This document shows, one piece after another, positions 1-6,880 of a DNA stretch of 8,769 nt. The stretch comes from an uncultured Flavobacteriaceae bacterium. GTDB lineage: Bacteria; Bacteroidota; Bacteroidia; Flavobacteriales; Flavobacteriaceae. The DNA lies in contig CAJWAY010000047.1 of assembly GCA_913020685.1 (NCBI GenBank), positions 1 to 8,769 on the forward strand, in the 5' to 3' direction. The notes under the pieces are model-generated. The model saw only the letters and a list, made by a program, of their open reading frames with translations, made no database searches and was not told the DNA's origin. A program made the position numbers and the translations under genes. Position 1 is the first letter of the stretch, and each line of letters starts with the position of its first letter.

Positions 1-687
1 CAGACTTTTGAGACTCTTCGCCATTTAACAATAGAGGAGACTTATGAATTGGGAGATGCAATTTTGGAAAACAATTTAGATGAAATCAAAAAAGAGCTCG
101 GAGATCTTCTCCTTCATGTCTTTTTTTATTCTAAAATAGGGAGTGAAAAAAAGGCTTTTGATATTGCTGACGTTGCCAACCAAATTGCAGATAAATTGAT
201 ACGACGACATCCACATATTTATGGTGAAACCAATGTTGAAGATTCAGACCAAGTTGTCAAAAACTGGGAAGACATTAAGTTAAAAGAGGGTAAAAAAAGT
301 GTTTTGGAGGGGGTTCCAAAAAACCTTCCTGCTCTAGTAAAGGCTTATAGAATTCAAGAGAAGGTATCGGCAGTGGGTTTTGATTGGAATCAAAAAGAGG
401 CTGTATTAGAAAAAGTGAAAGAGGAGTTAGATGAGCTAATGGTAGAAATTGATTCTGGTGATTCAAAGAAAATGGATGAAGAATTTGGTGATCTTATGTT
501 TTCATTAGTTAATTATGCACGATTTCTGAGGCTTAATCCTGAAAATACATTGGAGCGTACCAACAAAAAATTTATTAGACGTTTTAAATATATTGAGGAC
601 AAAGCCCAAAAATCTCAAAGAAAAGTGAGTGAGTTGAGTAATGAGGAAATGGAGATTTTATGGCAGGAAGCTAAAAAAACTAAATGA
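1..687 (+). CDS. mazG: MazG nucleoside triphosphate pyrophosphohydrolase, 5' end cut by window edge
   Basis: MazG hydrolyses (d)NTPs to NMP and pyrophosphate in the cytoplasm and is linked to nucleotide-pool cleaning and (p)ppGpp levels. The frame is open from base 1 (first visible residues QTFETLRHLTIEE), so the real start lies upstream and roughly 30 residues are missing; 228 residues are visible. Both tandem MazG domains show the metal-binding EExxE...ExxD pattern: E12, E13, E16 with E32 and D35 in the first, and E141, E142, E145 with E161 and D164 in the second. The linker carries the family stretch VKNWEDIKLKEGKKS and the GVPKNLPALVKAYRIQEK motif that opens the second domain. This is the only plus-strand gene; its TGA stop lies 1 nt from the stop of the convergent DUF349 gene. 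Family identity is very secure; the in vivo substrate cannot be read from sequence. Confidence 0.96.
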   Translation, partial: QTFETLRHLTIEETYELGDAILENNLDEIKKELGDLLLHVFFYSKIGSEKKAFDIADVANQIADKLIRRHPHIYGETNVEDSDQVVKNWEDIKLKEGKKSVLEGVPKNLPALVKAYRIQEKVSAVGFDWNQKEAVLEKVKEELDELMVEIDSGDSKKMDEEFGDLMFSLVNYARFLRLNPENTLERTNKKFIRRFKYIEDKAQKSQRKVSELSNEEMEILWQEAKKTK

Positions 688-688
688 T

Positions 689-2665
689 TTAAGATTTTGT
701 TTCACCGTTATCTCCCTCAAACTCGAGGTTATCTCCCTCAACCAGAGTGTTTTTGGCACTTATCTCCCTTTTTAGCTTTCTTAAACCATTTAGCTTTTCT
801 TTGTATTTTTCGATTTTAGATTTGAGTCGATCCAATTTGGAGGTTACTTCTGTTAAAAGGGGATTGTCGTTGCTGGAATTTGAAAAATAATCGAGATTAT
901 TTTCTAACTGTCTTGCCTCTGATTTAAATTCTTCTATGACTCTTTTAATATTTTGAATTTCTCGATTCAATTCATTTTCATCGTCTTTGATGATTAATAA
1001 ATTAATGTAGTCTATGGCCTCTGCCCTCAAACTTTTTTCCATGTCTGATTTTTCAATCAGTGCAATGAAAGCATTATTGAAGTCCTCAATATTTTTGGCT
1101 TTAGTATTGCCACTTAACTCTCCCAACTGATTATACTCCTCCCATTGAAAATTAAAAAATTCTTTAAACGGATCGATTTCGGGTGGCATTTGAAGGCCTG
1201 TAATATTTTTTATAAACGCTTCTTTTTTTTGGTGGGCCTCCAGCTCATTTTTATTGATTCTCTGATAGCCTGATTTTATGCGGTCAAAATAAAGATTGCA
1301 TTGGGAACGAAATTCCTCCCAGAGGGTGTTGGATAGCTTTCTCGAGATAAACCCTATTGCCCTCCAATCTTTTTGAATGTTTTTCATTCGGTTACTGTAA
1401 CTCTTCCAATCATCATTATCCAATATTTCTTTTACCTCATTGATTAGTGCTTTTTTAAGGTCAACATTCTTTTTTTGCTCTGCCTTTTGAAATTTATAAA
1501 ATTTGTTCTTTTCTCGATTGATTTCCCGGCTTACTTCCCTGAATCTAGCCCATGTAGTTTTACTGAATTTTTTTGATACCTGCCCTATAGATTGAAATTC
1601 ATCTCTCATTTTATTAAACTCATCAATGCACTTACACCACCCATTATGATTTTGTGGAGGATCTTTTTTGATCTCCTCCATACGATCAATAATTAAGTTC
1701 TTTTTGTTAAGATTTTCCTCAAGAATACTATCATACTCTTTATCAAACTCTTGCCTTCTGATATGAATGATTTGACTCGCAGCTTGAAAACGGGACCATA
1801 ATTCTTCTCGATGCTCTTTGGCAACCGGTCCAAGGTCATTTTTCCACAATCTATGTAAGGTATTTAGGTCACGCGATGCTTTGAGTACATCGGGTATTTC
1901 GGAGAGTTTTTCGGCTTGCTCTATGATTTTAATTTTCTCTTCATAGTTGTGTTTGAAATCCAAATCTCTCAATTCGCGATTCAGGTGAAGAAAATCATAA
2001 AATATCTCAGAGTGGTGCTTGTAGGTTTGCCAAATGTTGTTAGTCTGAGCCCTAGGAACAGGTCCAGTTTTATGCCAACTGTCCTGAAGGTTTTTAAATT
2101 TTTTGTAGGTCGTGTTGATGTTTTCATCAATATTGATAAGTTCTTTGAGGCTTTCAATAATTTCTAATTTCCTATCCAGATTGAGTTTTTGTGATTCTTC
2201 TCTTTCTTGAAAAAAGATCCTTTTCTTTTTTTTATATTCTCTATATGTTTGATCAAATGTGTTTTTGTATTTGGGTTTGAAATAAAAGTCTATTTCGTTT
2301 CCTCCCTCTTTGATGAAAGCTTCTTTTTTTTCTTGAATTTCAGTCCTAAACTTTTTTTCGAAAGTATTTATAATTTCTTTTATATTTCTTTCATCAGTAT
2401 ACCATTTCTCAGCTTTTACTCTTTTTTGAAGGTTTTCTAATAATTCAATCAAGGTCAGTTGACCGTAGTCTTTAGTAACTTTTTCTGCTGATTCGTTATT
2501 TTTTTTATCCTCCTCTTTCGAGGATATTTCATTTGAGGAGTCATTATTTAATTCAGATATGGACTTGCTTTCTTCCGTAGCAACTTCAGGTAGGTCAATT
2601 GCCTCAATCGATTTGACCTTTTTCTTCTTCTGAGGATCATTGGCGATGTCTTTTGTCTTTGCCAT
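689..2665 (-). CDS. DUF349 repeat protein, 658 aa, cytoplasmic, unknown function
   Basis: A highly charged, Lys/Glu-rich, largely helical protein with no signal peptide or membrane segment. Residues 1-65 form a low-complexity acidic/basic tail. Four clear DUF349 repeats follow at about 163-230, 240-307, 320-390 and 400-465. Each has a tryptophan or equivalent, a short G-x-(V/I) turn, a basic residue and an aromatic-rich helix (DSWHKTGPVPR, LWKNDLGPVAKEH, FQSIGQVSKKF, DWRAIGFISRK). A degenerate repeat may precede them (105-160) and another follow (475-540). Residues 560-635 look like a coiled coil. Long multi-DUF349 proteins are typical of Bacteroidota; I know of no established function for this type. 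The ATG at 2665 has no Shine-Dalgarno site. The gene lies 56 bp downstream of aroE on the same strand, so it may be co-transcribed or use the AT-rich dyad in that gap. Its 3' end carries a short duplication. Confidence 0.93.
   Translation of the reverse strand: MAKTKDIANDPQKKKKVKSIEAIDLPEVATEESKSISELNNDSSNEISSKEEDKKNNESAEKVTKDYGQLTLIELLENLQKRVKAEKWYTDERNIKEIINTFEKKFRTEIQEKKEAFIKEGGNEIDFYFKPKYKNTFDQTYREYKKKKRIFFQEREESQKLNLDRKLEIIESLKELINIDENINTTYKKFKNLQDSWHKTGPVPRAQTNNIWQTYKHHSEIFYDFLHLNRELRDLDFKHNYEEKIKIIEQAEKLSEIPDVLKASRDLNTLHRLWKNDLGPVAKEHREELWSRFQAASQIIHIRRQEFDKEYDSILEENLNKKNLIIDRMEEIKKDPPQNHNGWCKCIDEFNKMRDEFQSIGQVSKKFSKTTWARFREVSREINREKNKFYKFQKAEQKKNVDLKKALINEVKEILDNDDWKSYSNRMKNIQKDWRAIGFISRKLSNTLWEEFRSQCNLYFDRIKSGYQRINKNELEAHQKKEAFIKNITGLQMPPEIDPFKEFFNFQWEEYNQLGELSGNTKAKNIEDFNNAFIALIEKSDMEKSLRAEAIDYINLLIIKDDENELNREIQNIKRVIEEFKSEARQLENNLDYFSNSSNDNPLLTEVTSKLDRLKSKIEKYKEKLNGLRKLKREISAKNTLVEGDNLEFEGDNGETKS
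707..741. repeat. 14-bp direct repeat, period 21, at the 3' end of the DUF349 gene
   Basis: GTTATCTCCCTCAA occurs perfectly at 707-720 and 728-741, a 21-bp (seven-codon) period. The core TTATCTCCCT occurs a third time at 760-769. The first two copies are in frame and duplicate Glu-Gly-Asp-Asn near the C-terminus of the DUF349 protein. The third is read in a different frame (Arg-Glu-Ile), so the repeat is at the DNA level. It probably reflects a small tandem duplication in a tolerant C-terminal tail. Confidence 0.75.
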
Positions 2666-2683
2666 TTAAGTTTCCGTTTGGAA

Positions 2684-2702
2684 TAAATTTTCCTAAAATT
2701 TA
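2684..2702. promoter_or_regulatory. Perfect 8-bp AT-rich inverted repeat in the aroE to DUF349 gap
   Basis: TAAATTTT (2684-2691), a 3-nt spacer CCT, and AAAATTTA (2695-2702) form a perfect dyad 19-37 bases upstream of the DUF349 start. An 11-base A run (T on the coding strand) lies at 2705-2715, just before it in the direction of transcription. The T run precedes the hairpin rather than following it, so this is not an intrinsic terminator for aroE. A protein-binding site or part of a DUF349 promoter is the more natural reading. No full TAnnTTTG element is present in this 56-bp gap. The dyad is visible; its role is inferred and uncertain. Confidence 0.35.
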
Positions 2703-2721
2703 CGAAAAAAAAAAATTCTGC

Positions 2722-3474
2722 CTATTGATTCCAAATCTGCCAAGACTTTTCAGCCTGGTATTCAAGCATTTTTTGTCCATTTAAGGTCTTACAACCCCTT
2801 TTTTTTCCCTCTTTAAGAAAACGTGTTTCAGGTGGGTTATAGATCAAGTCAAAGAGGACATGATAACTAGACAAAAATGAGTAAGGCAGCTGAGGGGCTA
2901 ACTGAATATTAGGGAATGTACCTAGAGGGGAAGCATTAATGATTAAGTGATGTTCGCTCATAATTTTTTCATCTACCTTATTGTAATTAATTGCATTTGC
3001 TCCTGCACTTCTGGAAATATAGGAAAATTCGATATTTAATTTCTTCATCACAAAAGCTACTGCAGAGGAAGCCCCGCCAGTTCCAAGGATCAATGCTTTT
3101 TTTGGTAGGGTACTGATGATTTCCAGTAATGATTTTTCAAATCCGTATACATCGGTATTATGGCCACTGACGGTTCCATCTTCATGAAATTTTATGGTGT
3201 TTACAGCATTCATTTTTTCTGCAGTAGGCGAGAGGCAATCTAAAAAAGGAACTACTTCTCTTTTGAATGGAGTGGTGACATTTAGTCCATAAATATTCTT
3301 TTCTGAAAGTAATTTTTTTAACTCCTGAATTTCATTCAAATCAAAGTTTTCATAAGTGCAGTTATCCAAATTTTCAGTTTCAAATTTTTGTTTGAAATAT
3401 CCCCTTGAAAAAGAATACGAAATATTCCTTCCTATCAAACCATAACGCTTTATATTATTTCTTTTGGACCCCAT
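2722..3474 (-). CDS. aroE: Shikimate dehydrogenase (NADP+)
   Basis: AroE reduces 3-dehydroshikimate to shikimate with NADPH, the fourth step of chorismate and aromatic amino acid synthesis, in the cytoplasm. At 250 residues it is close to the usual length for Bacteroidota members. Visible motifs, numbered from the ATG: the shikimate-binding S-x-S region IGRNISYSFS (15-23, with Tyr where many homologues have His); NVTTPFKREV with catalytic Lys71; NAVNTI with Asn92; HNTDVYGF with Asp108; the nucleotide loop GTGGASSA (131-138); Ser-Arg-Ser at 154-156, fitting the 2'-phosphate of NADP; NASPLGTFPN (180-189); and the C-terminal GQKMLEYQAEKSW. The start is the ATG at 3474, preceded by GGAG, rather than the TTG at 3495. 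It overlaps the end of DUF368-2 by 20 nt, implying translational coupling. There is no obvious functional link to the membrane proteins. Confidence 0.95.
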   Translation of the reverse strand: MGSKRNNIKRYGLIGRNISYSFSRGYFKQKFETENLDNCTYENFDLNEIQELKKLLSEKNIYGLNVTTPFKREVVPFLDCLSPTAEKMNAVNTIKFHEDGTVSGHNTDVYGFEKSLLEIISTLPKKALILGTGGASSAVAFVMKKLNIEFSYISRSAGANAINYNKVDEKIMSEHHLIINASPLGTFPNIQLAPQLPYSFLSSYHVLFDLIYNPPETRFLKEGKKRGCKTLNGQKMLEYQAEKSWQIWNQ

Positions 3475-4507
3475 ATTTCTCCAATAAGCTAACAATAAAT
3501 ATTCCTAAAATTATAAATAAAGTGATGAACAAAAAATCAGTATTAAAAAAATCAGGCAAGTAATAATCATAGTATTCAATGATCGGATTGCCTAATGTAT
3601 TATATAGCAATCCTCCCGAATTATCTTTCATAAAAACTTCATTTCTCCAGGGCCAAATTACACCCAATGAACCAGCGATAAAACCAATGATAGTAGAAAG
3701 TGTCAGATGTTTGAATTTCTTTAAAACAAAACTCAAAACATTTGAGAACATAACTAATCCTGCAATGGATCCTACAAAAAAAATCAAGGCTAATTGGAGT
3801 AGCTTAATTCTGGATTGGTCTTCAATAAATTCGAATTTCAACCAAATTATATCTGTTAGCGTATAATAGATGGCATTTACTGCATCGACCAATAGTAGGG
3901 TATAATTGCCCAGTAAAAGTAATATGAATGAACCTGACAATCCAGGAAGTGTCATGCCGGAAACACTTATCATCCCGCAAAAAAGAACAAACATTAGGTC
4001 ATCATTCTCAGATGAAGGTTTGGACAACATTATGACCATACCTATCGAGAAGCCAATCAGAAAAAATAGAAATGTTTTGAAATTCCATTTTTCAAGCTGA
4101 AAGTATAAGAAATACAATGATGCAAGGATCATTCCAAAAAAAAACCCCAAAACCTGCGTTTCAAAATTGTTGATCAGATAATCTAGAATTAAAGAGACGC
4201 TAAAATAGCTGATTAAGACGCCCAAAAAAAGTAATACCAAAAAACGACCATTAGTATATTGGTAGAAAGGACTCCAGCCTCTTTGGATCAAAATGGTGAA
4301 TGCTTTAAGGTTAATTTTCTGAAAGGAGTATATCAATTCTTCGTAAAACCCAGCTACAATCGCAACGATACCTCCCGATACTCCAGGAACTTTATTAGCT
4401 GCTCCCATTGCAATACCCTTTAAAACTAAAATTAAATCCTTTTTGAAAGATGAATTATTCTGACTCACTTTGGAAGTGTTATATTTTTTTTTCTTTCCAA
4501 AATCCAT
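3455..4507 (-). CDS. DUF368 membrane protein, second copy (PopT-like polyprenyl-phosphate translocase family)
   Basis: A 350-residue polytopic inner-membrane protein. DUF368 proteins (PopT type) have been reported to return undecaprenyl phosphate across the cytoplasmic membrane for reuse in cell-wall and glycan synthesis; applying that here is by family. It has a basic N-terminus (KKKK at 5-8), the first signature PGVSGG at 41-46 followed by YEELI, the internal counterpart LPGLSGSFILLLLG at 187-200, and WPW at 285-287. Compared with the copy just upstream, the signature Asp is Asn (N38) and GGT is GGI (I47). It also has a longer loop at about 218-236 and a longer polar segment at 290-325. The ATG at 4507 lies inside the end of the first copy (43-nt overlap); a TTG at 4516 is a less likely alternative. 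The 3' end overlaps aroE by 20 nt. Family call secure; the changed residues may mean a different lipid or a partner role. Confidence 0.92.
   Translation of the reverse strand: MDFGKKKKYNTSKVSQNNSSFKKDLILVLKGIAMGAANKVPGVSGGIVAIVAGFYEELIYSFQKINLKAFTILIQRGWSPFYQYTNGRFLVLLFLGVLISYFSVSLILDYLINNFETQVLGFFFGMILASLYFLYFQLEKWNFKTFLFFLIGFSIGMVIMLSKPSSENDDLMFVLFCGMISVSGMTLPGLSGSFILLLLGNYTLLLVDAVNAIYYTLTDIIWLKFEFIEDQSRIKLLQLALIFFVGSIAGLVMFSNVLSFVLKKFKHLTLSTIIGFIAGSLGVIWPWRNEVFMKDNSGGLLYNTLGNPIIEYYDYYLPDFFNTDFLFITLFIILGIFIVSLLEKYGVQKK
3479..3482 (-). promoter_or_regulatory. GGAG ribosome-binding site deciding the aroE start
   Basis: On the minus strand GGAG lies four bases before the ATG at 3474 and inside the end of the DUF368-2 gene. 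The other in-frame start, TTG at 3495, has no such site and would lengthen both the protein and the gene overlap. The spacing is short, so the site is modest, but it favours the ATG. Confidence 0.5.
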
Positions 4508-5427
4508 ACTAAGCAAAGCCCTATTATAAAAAAAACAATAGCAATTGCAAGTTGGGGATTTTCTGAATACTTAAAAGGTGATATCGGCCTCGATAACGTT
4601 TTGGAATTTTCACCAAGAGACCACTCAAATTTTTGTTGCCAAGGCCACAATTTATGAAGTGCACCTGCCATCAGACCAATCATCACTGTCATCGTCATAT
4701 CGTGTTCTTTGTCAAATAACCACTTTAGGATTGAGGCAAAAAATCGGAGTCCTAGAACGATACCGAGAATAAATACAGATAGTTTGGTAAAATTGGTAAA
4801 CATAATTTCCATCTGAAGACTAGTAAAGCTTGTTATAGTCCTCTTGATAAGACTGATTACTGTGCTATATGTTCCCAGTATCAGCAGAATGTAGGCCCCA
4901 GATATTCCTGGTAAAATCATGGCAATTACGCCGAAAAAACCTGAAATAAACAAATATAGAATTCCTATTTCTTTATCAACAGGTGACATTTGAGTAAAAA
5001 TAAAAGATAAAGAGGCACTAAAAATTGCAATTATTGAATTGGAAACGCTCCACTTATTCAAGGTTTTTTTCAAAATAAATATACTTGCTATGAATAATCC
5101 TAAAAAGAAGGACCACAGTGGAATGGGATGTTCGATGATGAGCCAGTCTATAGCAAAAGACAAACTTAAAATGGCTGATATGATTCCTAAGAAAAGAACA
5201 AATAGAAATTCCCCATTGATATTGACCAAAAAAGGTTTAATACCACTATTCCTAAGACTTTTTAGGTTCTTTAGGTTGATGGAGACAATGGACTGAATAA
5301 GCTCCTCATAGACCCCTAATATTAGGGCAACTGTTCCGCCTGACACCCCCGGCATTAAATCGGCAGTACCCATGGCCATTCCCTTTAAGAATAAAGTGAT
5401 TTTTTCTTTTGTGATAAGATTTTTCAA
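4465..5427 (-). CDS. DUF368 membrane protein, first copy (PopT-like polyprenyl-phosphate translocase family), TTG start
   Basis: A 320-residue polytopic inner-membrane protein with the canonical family signature: KGMAMGTADLMPGVSGGT at residues 15-32, then YEELI (40-44); the internal repeat LPGISGAYILLILGTY at 172-187; and WPW at 261-263. The two PG-x-SG elements in the two halves fit a duplicated fold. Family members are reported to flip undecaprenyl phosphate back to the cytoplasmic side, supporting peptidoglycan and surface-glycan synthesis. The start appears to be TTG at 5427: an in-frame TGA lies two codons upstream (5431-5433), and the first ATG is at 5379, only four residues before the conserved Asp (D23), which would remove the normal N-terminal segment. 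It lies 61 bp downstream of the TPR gene, and its last 43 bases overlap the second copy. The A9 run near its end could allow -1 slippage into that copy. Confidence 0.93.
   Translation of the reverse strand: MKNLITKEKITLFLKGMAMGTADLMPGVSGGTVALILGVYEELIQSIVSINLKNLKSLRNSGIKPFLVNINGEFLFVLFLGIISAILSLSFAIDWLIIEHPIPLWSFFLGLFIASIFILKKTLNKWSVSNSIIAIFSASLSFIFTQMSPVDKEIGILYLFISGFFGVIAMILPGISGAYILLILGTYSTVISLIKRTITSFTSLQMEIMFTNFTKLSVFILGIVLGLRFFASILKWLFDKEHDMTMTVMIGLMAGALHKLWPWQQKFEWSLGENSKTLSRPISPFKYSENPQLAIAIVFFIIGLCLVWILERKKNITLPK
4469..4501 (-). other. A9 slippery run in the DUF368/DUF368 overlap, flanked by a 7-bp inverted repeat
   Basis: On the minus strand nine A residues occupy 4492-4484. In the first DUF368 frame they read AGA AAA AAA AAT, which contains A AAA AAA in the phase required for -1 ribosomal slippage. 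A -1 shift here enters exactly the frame of the second DUF368 gene (AAA TAT AAC). TTTGGAA (4501-4495) and TTCCAAA (4475-4469) are perfectly complementary and enclose the run with a 19-nt spacer. RNA polymerase slippage adding one A would have the same effect. No strong upstream Shine-Dalgarno stimulator or downstream hairpin is evident, so real use is uncertain. Confidence 0.4.
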
Positions 5428-5431
5428 AAAT

Positions 5432-5455
5432 CAATATTTAGCGCAATATATAGCG
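5432..5455. repeat. Tandem 12-bp direct repeat just upstream of DUF368-1
   Basis: CAATATTTAGCG (5432-5443) is followed directly by CAATATATAGCG (5444-5455), identical at 11 of 12 positions. The pair starts 5 bp upstream of the TTG start codon, in the 61-bp gap after the TPR gene. Two helical-turn-spaced copies could bind a regulator or affect translation initiation, but a chance duplication in AT-rich DNA is also possible. No complete TAnnTTTG promoter element is present in this gap. Confidence 0.5.
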
Positions 5456-5488
5456 AAAAACCGAATTAAGAGATTTATCCTTGATGGA

Positions 5489-6841
5489 TTAAACTTTGAT
5501 CAGTTCAGGAAATAAGTGGTTGATGTTTCTTGGAATAATGACATTGTTTTTTATTTGGTCGAAAATAAAGAGTGCTTCATTTTTGTTACCTAACCTGAAT
5601 TTACATCCAGCTAAGCGATACAATACGGAAGAGTTTTTTTTGTGGTAATTTAATGCTTCCTCTCCAATTTCTAGAGCTTTTTTCCAATCATTGATCAACA
5701 TAAGGGAGTCCATCCAAAGCGTCCAATTCAAAATATCATGATTTCCCAAACTGATAGCAGTTTTACAACCTACGGCGCTTTCCTCATAAAAATTCAATTG
5801 GAAATGAATAAACGCACTTTTTTTCCAAAATTCTGTGTTATCGGAGTTAGCTTCCAAAGCTTTGTTGATATATTTTTGTGCCCTTACATAGTCCTTGGAG
5901 TCGATTAAAAAATCTATGAGGGCCATCCAGCTTTTTTCATGGTTAGGTTCCAGTTTGATTGATTCTTCAAAATATCTGACAGCTAAATTCTCATTACCTA
6001 ATTTCAAATGACAAAGGCCAATCCTATGGTTTACAAAAGCATTTGGATCGTTAAAATTTAACGAGAACTTATAGTTAGCAATTGCTTCATTGATGCGCCC
6101 CATTTGTTCCAATAATTTCCCTTTTTCGATGTAGGCACTCGTGTAACAATCGTCGCTGATAATGGCAAATTCAAAGGCTGAAAGGGCCTCCTCTGGTTTG
6201 TTGATTTTGATATATATTTTTCCAAGTTGATGCCATGCAACCTCACTGTATGGATTGATTTCAAGAAGATTATTCAATGTGTCGATAGCTTCTAAATTTT
6301 CACCCAACTGCTCGAAACAGTATAATAAGTTATAAAGTGATTGATAGTCAAATGTGTTCTCTTTTAAACATTTATGAAAATATTTTTTAGCTTTGATGTA
6401 ATCTTCTTGAAAAAGGTATTCCATTCCCAATAAGTTCCAAATTTCAGTTGGTTCCTCGCAGACATTTAGAGCCTTTTTTAGCAATTCGATGGCTTTAGGA
6501 TGATTCTTTTTTTTGGAGAAAATATTAGCCCTTTGTAAAAAAATTTCCTCGTGTTCAGGGGATATCCTTTCAATATCATTGAGTATATTCTCAGCTTCAT
6601 TATAAGAGCCGTCAACAAGAAACAACTCACTCTTCAACAACATTATCTCAACATTCTCAGGGTGTTGTTCCATTCCCATTTTAATAGCTTTCTTAGCAAG
6701 GTTGAATTGGGCAAAATCTATATAGTGATGTATGATGTTTTCGAATTCAAGTGCATCAAAGAACAACACTTGATTGGTTTTGAGCATTTGCTCAAATTTG
6801 ATTAAGGAGGGGTTAGTGTCTTCCGATAAATTATCGAACAT
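5489..6841 (-). CDS. Cytoplasmic tetratricopeptide-repeat protein, 450 aa
   Basis: The protein is almost entirely TPR superhelix. Helix A starts recur every 34 residues without a break at about 65, 99, 133, 167, 201, 235, 269, 303, 337, 371 and 405, with an aromatic two residues later in most (F101, W135, Y169, W203, Y237, W305, W339, W373). A less regular repeat at 31-60 probably makes twelve. Helix B positions show the usual A/G and closing Pro pattern (INPYSEVAW, LEPNHEKSW). There is no signal peptide, transmembrane segment or catalytic domain, so a cytoplasmic protein-binding scaffold is inferred; the partner is unknown. ATG at 6841 has no Shine-Dalgarno site. A predicted promoter lies in the 90-bp gap upstream, so this gene may head the transcript continuing into the DUF368 genes and aroE. 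Product class is certain; specific role is not. Confidence 0.93.
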   Translation of the reverse strand: MFDNLSEDTNPSLIKFEQMLKTNQVLFFDALEFENIIHHYIDFAQFNLAKKAIKMGMEQHPENVEIMLLKSELFLVDGSYNEAENILNDIERISPEHEEIFLQRANIFSKKKNHPKAIELLKKALNVCEEPTEIWNLLGMEYLFQEDYIKAKKYFHKCLKENTFDYQSLYNLLYCFEQLGENLEAIDTLNNLLEINPYSEVAWHQLGKIYIKINKPEEALSAFEFAIISDDCYTSAYIEKGKLLEQMGRINEAIANYKFSLNFNDPNAFVNHRIGLCHLKLGNENLAVRYFEESIKLEPNHEKSWMALIDFLIDSKDYVRAQKYINKALEANSDNTEFWKKSAFIHFQLNFYEESAVGCKTAISLGNHDILNWTLWMDSLMLINDWKKALEIGEEALNYHKKNSSVLYRLAGCKFRLGNKNEALFIFDQIKNNVIIPRNINHLFPELIKV

Positions 6842-6880
6842 ATGACTAAATTATATCTTAAAATTATTGAAGAATAGAAG

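Noticed and set aside
44..51. TTG at 49 as the start of mazG
   Set aside because: The frame is open and clearly MazG-like back to base 1, including the first EExxE motif at residues 12-16, so the gene begins before the window.
673..691. Possible terminator for DUF349: palindrome TAAATGATTTA followed by T7 on the minus strand
   Set aside because: The stem is only four A-T pairs; the T run is the Lys/Leu-type coding composition of mazG, and no GC-containing stem is present.
2705..2715. T11 tract after the aroE stop as an intrinsic terminator
   Set aside because: No stable hairpin lies immediately before the tract in the direction of transcription; the dyad lies on the wrong side.
3475..3495. 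TTG at 3495 as the aroE start
   Set aside because: It adds seven unconserved residues and no ribosome-binding site; ATG at 3474 has GGAG upstream and fits the family N-terminus better.
4508..4516. TTG at 4516 as the start of the second DUF368 gene
   Set aside because: An ATG three codons later at 4507 is the stronger start and the extra residues are not supported by the family.
6846..6853. TAATTTAG just before the TPR ATG as a promoter for leaderless mRNA
   Set aside because: It mismatches TAnnTTTG at one position and has no TTG at the right distance, whereas a full match exists farther upstream.
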